From Chryseobacterium sp. Marseille-Q5410 (lineage in GTDB: Bacteria > Bacteroidota > Bacteroidia > Flavobacteriales > Weeksellaceae): a stretch of DNA of 64,000 nucleotides. Where the stretch lies: positions 372,001-436,000 of the forward strand of contig CAMPOT010000001.1 in NCBI GenBank assembly GCA_946892665.1. Direction: 5' to 3'. Position 1 is the stretch's first letter, and every line of letters begins with the position of its first letter. The translations under genes were made by a program, and so were the position numbers. Positions 60,409 to 64,000 of the stretch are shown here, piece by piece. Under the pieces are notes generated by a model that ran no database searches, was not told the DNA's origin, and saw only the letters and a program-made list of their open reading frames with translations.

Positions 60409-61251
60409 ATGAACAGTCTCATTAACATCGTAAAAAAATCCGGAGATATTGCCGCATTTGATGTGGAAAAACTCATTAACTCGCTTAGGCGCGCGCATGC
60501 CTCGGAAGATATTATTCAGCAGATTGTTAGTCAGGTTCAGTCCACGATTTATGAAGGCATGACCACTACAAGGATCTATAAAATTGCTTTTGATTTGTTA
60601 AAAAAACACTCCCGCGTGAGCGCTTCAAAATACAAACTTAAAAATGCACTCTTTGAATTGGGTCCCTCCGGTTTTCCCTTTGAAAAATTAGTGGGCAAAC
60701 TGATGGCTCATGAAGGTTTTTCCACCCAGGTTGGGGTCATTGTTCAGGGAAATTGCGTGTCGCATGAAATAGATGTCATCGCTGACAAAGACGACCAGCA
60801 CTGTTTTATTGAATGTAAATTTCACAGCGACCAAGGGAGATTTTGCAATGTAAAAATTCCTCTGTATGTCAATTCCAGATTTCTGGATGTAGAAAAACAG
60901 TGGAAAAAACAAAAAAGTAACGAAGGAAAAATATCTAAAGGAGGTGTGTACACCAATACAAGATTCACTTCTGATGCCACACAATATGGGAAATGTGCAG
61001 GTTTACTAATGGCAAGCTGGGACTATCCTTTTGGGAACGGTTTAAAAGAGAGAATAGACAAATCCGGTTTGCACCCATTAACCGCTTTAACAACCCTGAC
61101 CAAAAACGAGAAAACAAAATTATTAGAACTGGGTTTAGTCCTCTGTAGAGAAATTTACGAACACCCGCAGGTCTTAAACAAAATCGGCATTTCAAAAGCA
61201 CGCCATAAAAATATCGTAGAAGACGCAAAGGAATTATGCATTCAACATTAA
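60409..61251 (+). CDS. ATP-cone domain fused to a restriction-endonuclease-like nuclease
   Basis: A 280-residue two-domain protein. Residues 1-85 are an ATP-cone (IVKKSGDIAAFDVEKLINSL followed by IVSQVQSTIYEG), the nucleotide-sensing domain of NrdR and ribonucleotide reductases. Residues about 90-230 carry a PD-(D/E)xK-type core: VGVIVQGNCVSHEIDVIADK ending in CFIECKFHSDQG, which supplies the D...ExK residues. A C-terminal helical part follows. A nuclease gated by ATP/dATP is inferred. It sits 13 bp before the RNase gene, a likely operon. Confidence 0.85.
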   Translation: MNSLINIVKKSGDIAAFDVEKLINSLRRAHASEDIIQQIVSQVQSTIYEGMTTTRIYKIAFDLLKKHSRVSASKYKLKNALFELGPSGFPFEKLVGKLMAHEGFSTQVGVIVQGNCVSHEIDVIADKDDQHCFIECKFHSDQGRFCNVKIPLYVNSRFLDVEKQWKKQKSNEGKISKGGVYTNTRFTSDATQYGKCAGLLMASWDYPFGNGLKERIDKSGLHPLTALTTLTKNEKTKLLELGLVLCREIYEHPQVLNKIGISKARHKNIVEDAKELCIQH

Positions 61252-61264
61252 AACAATCTGACCA

Positions 61265-62638
61265 ATGAAAAACACTAAAATTACCATTCATTTTTTGGGC
61301 GCTGCGGGTACAGTAACCGGTTCCAAATATTTAATCGATACAGGAGCACATCAACTCCTAATCGACTGCGGAGTTTTTCAAGGATTAAAGGAATTACGGC
61401 TTAAAAACTGGGAATATCCGCCTGTGGACGTTTCAGCCATTGATGCCGTTTTATTGACTCATGGCCATTTCGACCACACAGGATACCTTCCCCGATTGGT
61501 AAAATATGGTTTTAGTGGATTAGTTTACGGAACAAATCCAACTTTGGATATTGCCACAATCATTCTGAATGACAGTGCCAAAATCCAGGAACAGGAAGCG
61601 GCGCGAGCTAATAAAGAAGGTTACTCCAAACACAGTCCGGCAGAACCGCTGTATGGTGTGAAGGATGTAGCAAAAACCATTTCCCATTTTAAGGAGGTTC
61701 CACCATCACAGTGGATTCCGTTGTTTGAGGGCATCAGTGCCCGATTTCAATACAATGGGCATATCTTGGGTTCTACTTTCATAGAGCTGGAGATACATGA
61801 AAAACGTTTTGTTTTTTCCGGGGATATTGGACGCACAAATGATTTATTGTTGTTTCCACCCCTGAAACCAGAAAAGGCGGATGTTCTTTTCATAGAGTCG
61901 ACCTACGGAGGAAGGTTTCATCCGGATGAAGTGGAAGCGGTTCCGGAGATTGAAAAATTAGTCAACGACACCATTAACCGTGGAAGCAGCCTGTTTATCC
62001 CAAGTTTTTCGGTTGAACGTGCTCAACTGATGATGCTTATTTTATGGAGGTTGCTTAACGAAAATAAAATACCCAAAGTACCGATAATCATGGACAGTCC
62101 GATGGGAGCCAGCATACTCGATCTGTTTTACCGTACCAGAGATTGGCACCGGTTAACAACCGACGAATGTGATGAAATGTGCGATCATTTCACGGTGGTC
62201 AGCAGCTATCAGGAAACCATGGAGTTGCGTTCCGACAACAAACCAAAAATTGTTATCGCCGGCAGCGGGATGCTCACCGGTGGCAGAATGCTCAACTACC
62301 TTGAAACCCAGGCACAAAACTATGATAATACCCTGCTTTTTGTGGGCTATCAGGCCGAAGGAACCCGTGGAAGAAAATTATTGGAGGGTGAGAAAGAATT
62401 AAAAGTGTACGGAAAATGGGTGCCGTTCAATATGGAAGTAGCGGAAATTGAAGGACTGTCTTCACATGCAGACCACAATGAACTCCTTGGCTGGATGAAT
62501 GGAATAACAAATATTCCGGAAAGAATTTTCATCGTACATGGGGAGAAGGAAGGCGCAGAAGCGCTGCAGCTGGGCATAAAAGAAACCTACGGCTGGGATT
62601 CCCAAATCCCGCAACTTTATGATATTGAAGAATTATAA
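61265..62638 (+). CDS. MBL-fold beta-CASP ribonuclease-type protein
   Basis: A 457-residue metallo-beta-lactamase of the beta-CASP group (CPSF/Ysh1-like), whose known members cut or trim RNA. Motif 2 is LLTHGHFDHTGYLPRLVKYG near residue 63, motif 3 SGDIGR, then the beta-CASP domain with PSFSVERAQLMML and SGMLTGGRML, and motif C SSHADHNELLGW near 403. The catalytic set is complete. It lies in the same transcription unit as the ATP-cone/nuclease and the NTPase downstream, so an RNA-turnover function within that module is likely. Confidence 0.93.
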   Translation: MKNTKITIHFLGAAGTVTGSKYLIDTGAHQLLIDCGVFQGLKELRLKNWEYPPVDVSAIDAVLLTHGHFDHTGYLPRLVKYGFSGLVYGTNPTLDIATIILNDSAKIQEQEAARANKEGYSKHSPAEPLYGVKDVAKTISHFKEVPPSQWIPLFEGISARFQYNGHILGSTFIELEIHEKRFVFSGDIGRTNDLLLFPPLKPEKADVLFIESTYGGRFHPDEVEAVPEIEKLVNDTINRGSSLFIPSFSVERAQLMMLILWRLLNENKIPKVPIIMDSPMGASILDLFYRTRDWHRLTTDECDEMCDHFTVVSSYQETMELRSDNKPKIVIAGSGMLTGGRMLNYLETQAQNYDNTLLFVGYQAEGTRGRKLLEGEKELKVYGKWVPFNMEVAEIEGLSSHADHNELLGWMNGITNIPERIFIVHGEKEGAEALQLGIKETYGWDSQIPQLYDIEEL

Positions 62639-62647
62639 TTTGGAGAT

Positions 62648-63208
62648 ATGAATCATATAAGGGACAGTAAAATCAAGCATTCAGAAGAGACCAACTGGTA
62701 TGTGATTACCGGCGGACCCAGTACCGGAAAAACAACGACCATTGATTTGCTTCAGAAGCAAGGTTACCATACGACAATAGAACACGCAAGGCATTACATT
62801 GATACCATGCATAATGAAGGAAATTCCGTTAAAGAAATTAGAAGCAATAAGAAGAAATTTCAATTGGGCGTGTTAGATATGCAGATTGCCCAAGAAGGAT
62901 CGCTCAATAAGGAGGATATGGTTTTTTTGGACAGGGCTATCCCGGACGCAATGGCTTATTATCAATTTTTAAACTTGGATTATGATGAAAAGTTACTTAA
63001 TGCCGTCAACGGGGTTTCCTACAAAAAAATCTTTATTTTAGACCGATTGCCTTTTACCAAAGACTATGCGAGAACCGAAAATGAAGACGATCAAAAACTA
63101 ATTCATCAGTTGATAATAGAAAGCTATACCAATCTCGGTTTCACTATCGTTTTTGTTCCGGTTTTGCCTCCCGAAGAAAGAGTGAAATTCATTTTAGATA
63201 ATTTATGA
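62648..63208 (+). CDS. AAA_28-type NTPase, possible nucleotide or cofactor kinase
   Basis: A 186-residue P-loop protein with Walker A ITGGPSTGKTTTIDLLQKQG near residue 19, Asp-rich VFLDRAIPDAMAYY near 92 (Walker B-like DR) and lid-like FTKDYARTENED. This is the AAA_28/NadR-kinase-like family, found as ribosylnicotinamide kinase domains or as stand-alone NTPases. Substrate unknown. It starts 9 bp after the RNase gene, so the ATP-cone, RNase and NTPase genes form a tight set. Confidence 0.8.
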   Translation: MNHIRDSKIKHSEETNWYVITGGPSTGKTTTIDLLQKQGYHTTIEHARHYIDTMHNEGNSVKEIRSNKKKFQLGVLDMQIAQEGSLNKEDMVFLDRAIPDAMAYYQFLNLDYDEKLLNAVNGVSYKKIFILDRLPFTKDYARTENEDDQKLIHQLIIESYTNLGFTIVFVPVLPPEERVKFILDNL

Positions 63209-63254
63209 ACAAAAAATATTCATCCAAATTGTTAACATATAAGAAATTATTATT

Positions 63255-63827
63255 ATGAAAAATTCAGAACATGATCACAACATGCTTAAGGATACTGATT
63301 CAGCAACAGGCAATCATTCCAACCATGAAATGGAATCGGGCAAGGAGTCTGTACAGCACGCGCAAAAAAGCCATGCCTCTGCATACAAAAAGTTATTTTG
63401 GATGCTTCTGATTTCCTTTATTTCAATGTTTATACTAATGTATGCGATGGTGGACAAGCTGGCTAACGTAATTCCAAACATAAACCAGTTATACATGGCA
63501 GGCCTGATGGCTTCTCCTATGTTGATCATCGAACTGCTGTTAATGGGGAAGATGTATCCCAATAAAAAACTCAACAAAGTCCTTATGGGTGTCGGTGTGT
63601 TGGCGATGGTGCTGTTTTGGTCTGGCATTCGGCAGCAGACCGCCGTTGGAGACATACAGTTTCTAAAGTCCATGATTCCACACCATGCAGGGGCTATTCT
63701 TATGGTCGAAGAAAGTAATCTGGTCGATCCGGAAGTGAGAAAGTTGGGCGAGGAAATTATCAAAGCACAGGAGGAAGAAATTGCCGTCATGAGGGCGAAA
63801 ATTAAGGAACTTCAAACCCGGAAGTAA
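63255..63827 (+). CDS. DUF305-domain membrane protein
   Basis: A 190-residue protein with a His/Ser/Met-rich N-terminus (EHDHNMLKDTDSATGNHSNH and MESGKESVQHAQKSHA) that could bind copper. Three hydrophobic helices follow (KLFWMLLISFISMFILMYAM, YMAGLMASPMLIIELLLMGK, VLMGVGVLAMVLFWSGI), then a DUF305 C-terminal helical domain: SMIPHHAGAILMVEESNLVD with the family HHxxAI motif near residue 145. DUF305 proteins are often found beside copper-resistance genes. It lies between the NTPase and the next MHPxV gene. Confidence 0.88.
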   Translation: MKNSEHDHNMLKDTDSATGNHSNHEMESGKESVQHAQKSHASAYKKLFWMLLISFISMFILMYAMVDKLANVIPNINQLYMAGLMASPMLIIELLLMGKMYPNKKLNKVLMGVGVLAMVLFWSGIRQQTAVGDIQFLKSMIPHHAGAILMVEESNLVDPEVRKLGEEIIKAQEEEIAVMRAKIKELQTRK

Positions 63828-63864
63828 TCTCAAATAGCAGAATTTAACGCAAAAAAATTGAATT

Positions 63865-64000
63865 ATGAAAAAATACACTTGTCCTATGCACCCGCAGGTG
63901 CTGAAAGATGAACCCGGAAAATGCCCTCTTTGTGGTATGGACTTAGTGCCAATGGGCGGCGGCAGTCAATCCGCAGGGCATTCTCATAAAATGAACCACG
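63865..64000 (+). CDS. MHPxV heavy-metal-binding protein, 5' end (possible P-type ATPase)
   Basis: The gene runs off the window. Its first 45 residues are [20 protein letters not shown] then [12 protein letters not shown] and a His/Ser stretch ([10 protein letters not shown]). The YTCPMHPxV...CGMDLVP domain is the third in this island. At the N-terminus of a gene in such a place it often precedes a CopB/CopA-type Cu P-type ATPase, but it could be a small stand-alone binder. This is undecided without the downstream sequence. Confidence 0.75.
   Translation, partial: MKKYTCPMHPQVLKDEPGKCPLCGMDLVPMGGGSQSAGHSHKMNH

Noticed and set aside
1-64000. CRISPR arrays, rRNA operons and insertion sequences
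   Set aside because: No regularly spaced repeats, no rRNA segments and no recognisable transposase were found by reading; this was a visual search only.

Overview
The window is chromosomal DNA of a member of the Bacteroidota, most likely a flavobacterium of the Chryseobacterium/Weeksellaceae group. The evidence is low GC in the core, Bacteroidota-type promoters (TTTG, about 19-20 bp, TAnnTTTG), and a set of lineage-typical genes: DUF4835, a flavobacterial LptE, an RpoZ-like omega protein and DUF6132. The genus is inference.

Bases 1 to about 39,650 are conserved core. The window opens with the 3' end of a sufA-like gene and sufBCD, followed by a zincin-like protease and methylmalonyl-CoA mutase. 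Next come prfA and two divergent fumarases (class I and class II). The minus-strand block bamD-rpoZ-coaBC-DUF4835-recN follows, then a TetR/TatD divergent pair, a ThiF-family enzyme, rnpA and DUF4126. A second minus-strand block holds miaB, a sigma-54 activator, lptE and a TPR protein. Two TonB-type proteins follow, one of them frameshifted, then lysA, a DnaQ-type exonuclease and a HerA-like ATPase. A compact plus-strand sulfur operon (31,411-36,181) links a TauE permease, a persulfide-dioxygenase/rhodanese fusion, a rhodanese lipoprotein, a cupin, two tiny membrane proteins that share a GCxxGNC motif, a thioredoxin and two half-size YeeE/YedE transporters. The core ends with a nitrilase, two small outer-membrane proteins, rseP and tRNA-Asn(GTT).

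From the 3' end of tRNA-Asn (39,635) to the window end the content is accessory and GC-richer, and looks like an integrated mobilizable element with heavy-metal cargo. Its first part (39,760-45,844) holds a replication/mobilization module: membrane protein, helix-turn-helix protein, VirE-type ATPase, Toprim primase, MobC-like protein, relaxase and another membrane protein. The relaxase carries an in-frame amber stop inside its HxH metal-binding motif. No integrase and no second att site are visible, so the far end probably lies beyond base 64,000.

The cargo (45,903-64,000) is a copper/silver-type resistance island. It contains a Cys-rich exported protein, metal-binding lipoproteins, a CusA-type RND pump encoded as two separate half-genes, a TolC-like channel, two membrane-fusion proteins with MHPxV metal-binding domains, a haem-binding-domain protein, a regulator that fuses a Cys-x2-Cys HMA-like domain to an AraC-type HTH, a CopZ-like chaperone, a 19-Cys four-helix copper-storage protein and a decayed beta-propeller lipoprotein. 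Downstream lies an unusual cassette: archaeal-type (type II) GAPDH, class I fructose-bisphosphate aldolase, an ATP-cone/nuclease fusion, a beta-CASP RNase, an AAA kinase-like NTPase, a DUF305 membrane protein and the start of another MHPxV protein. The most promising material for a new system is the ATP-cone/nuclease, RNase and glycolysis cassette and the HMA-AraC regulator, which has a 21-bp-periodic direct repeat next to it.
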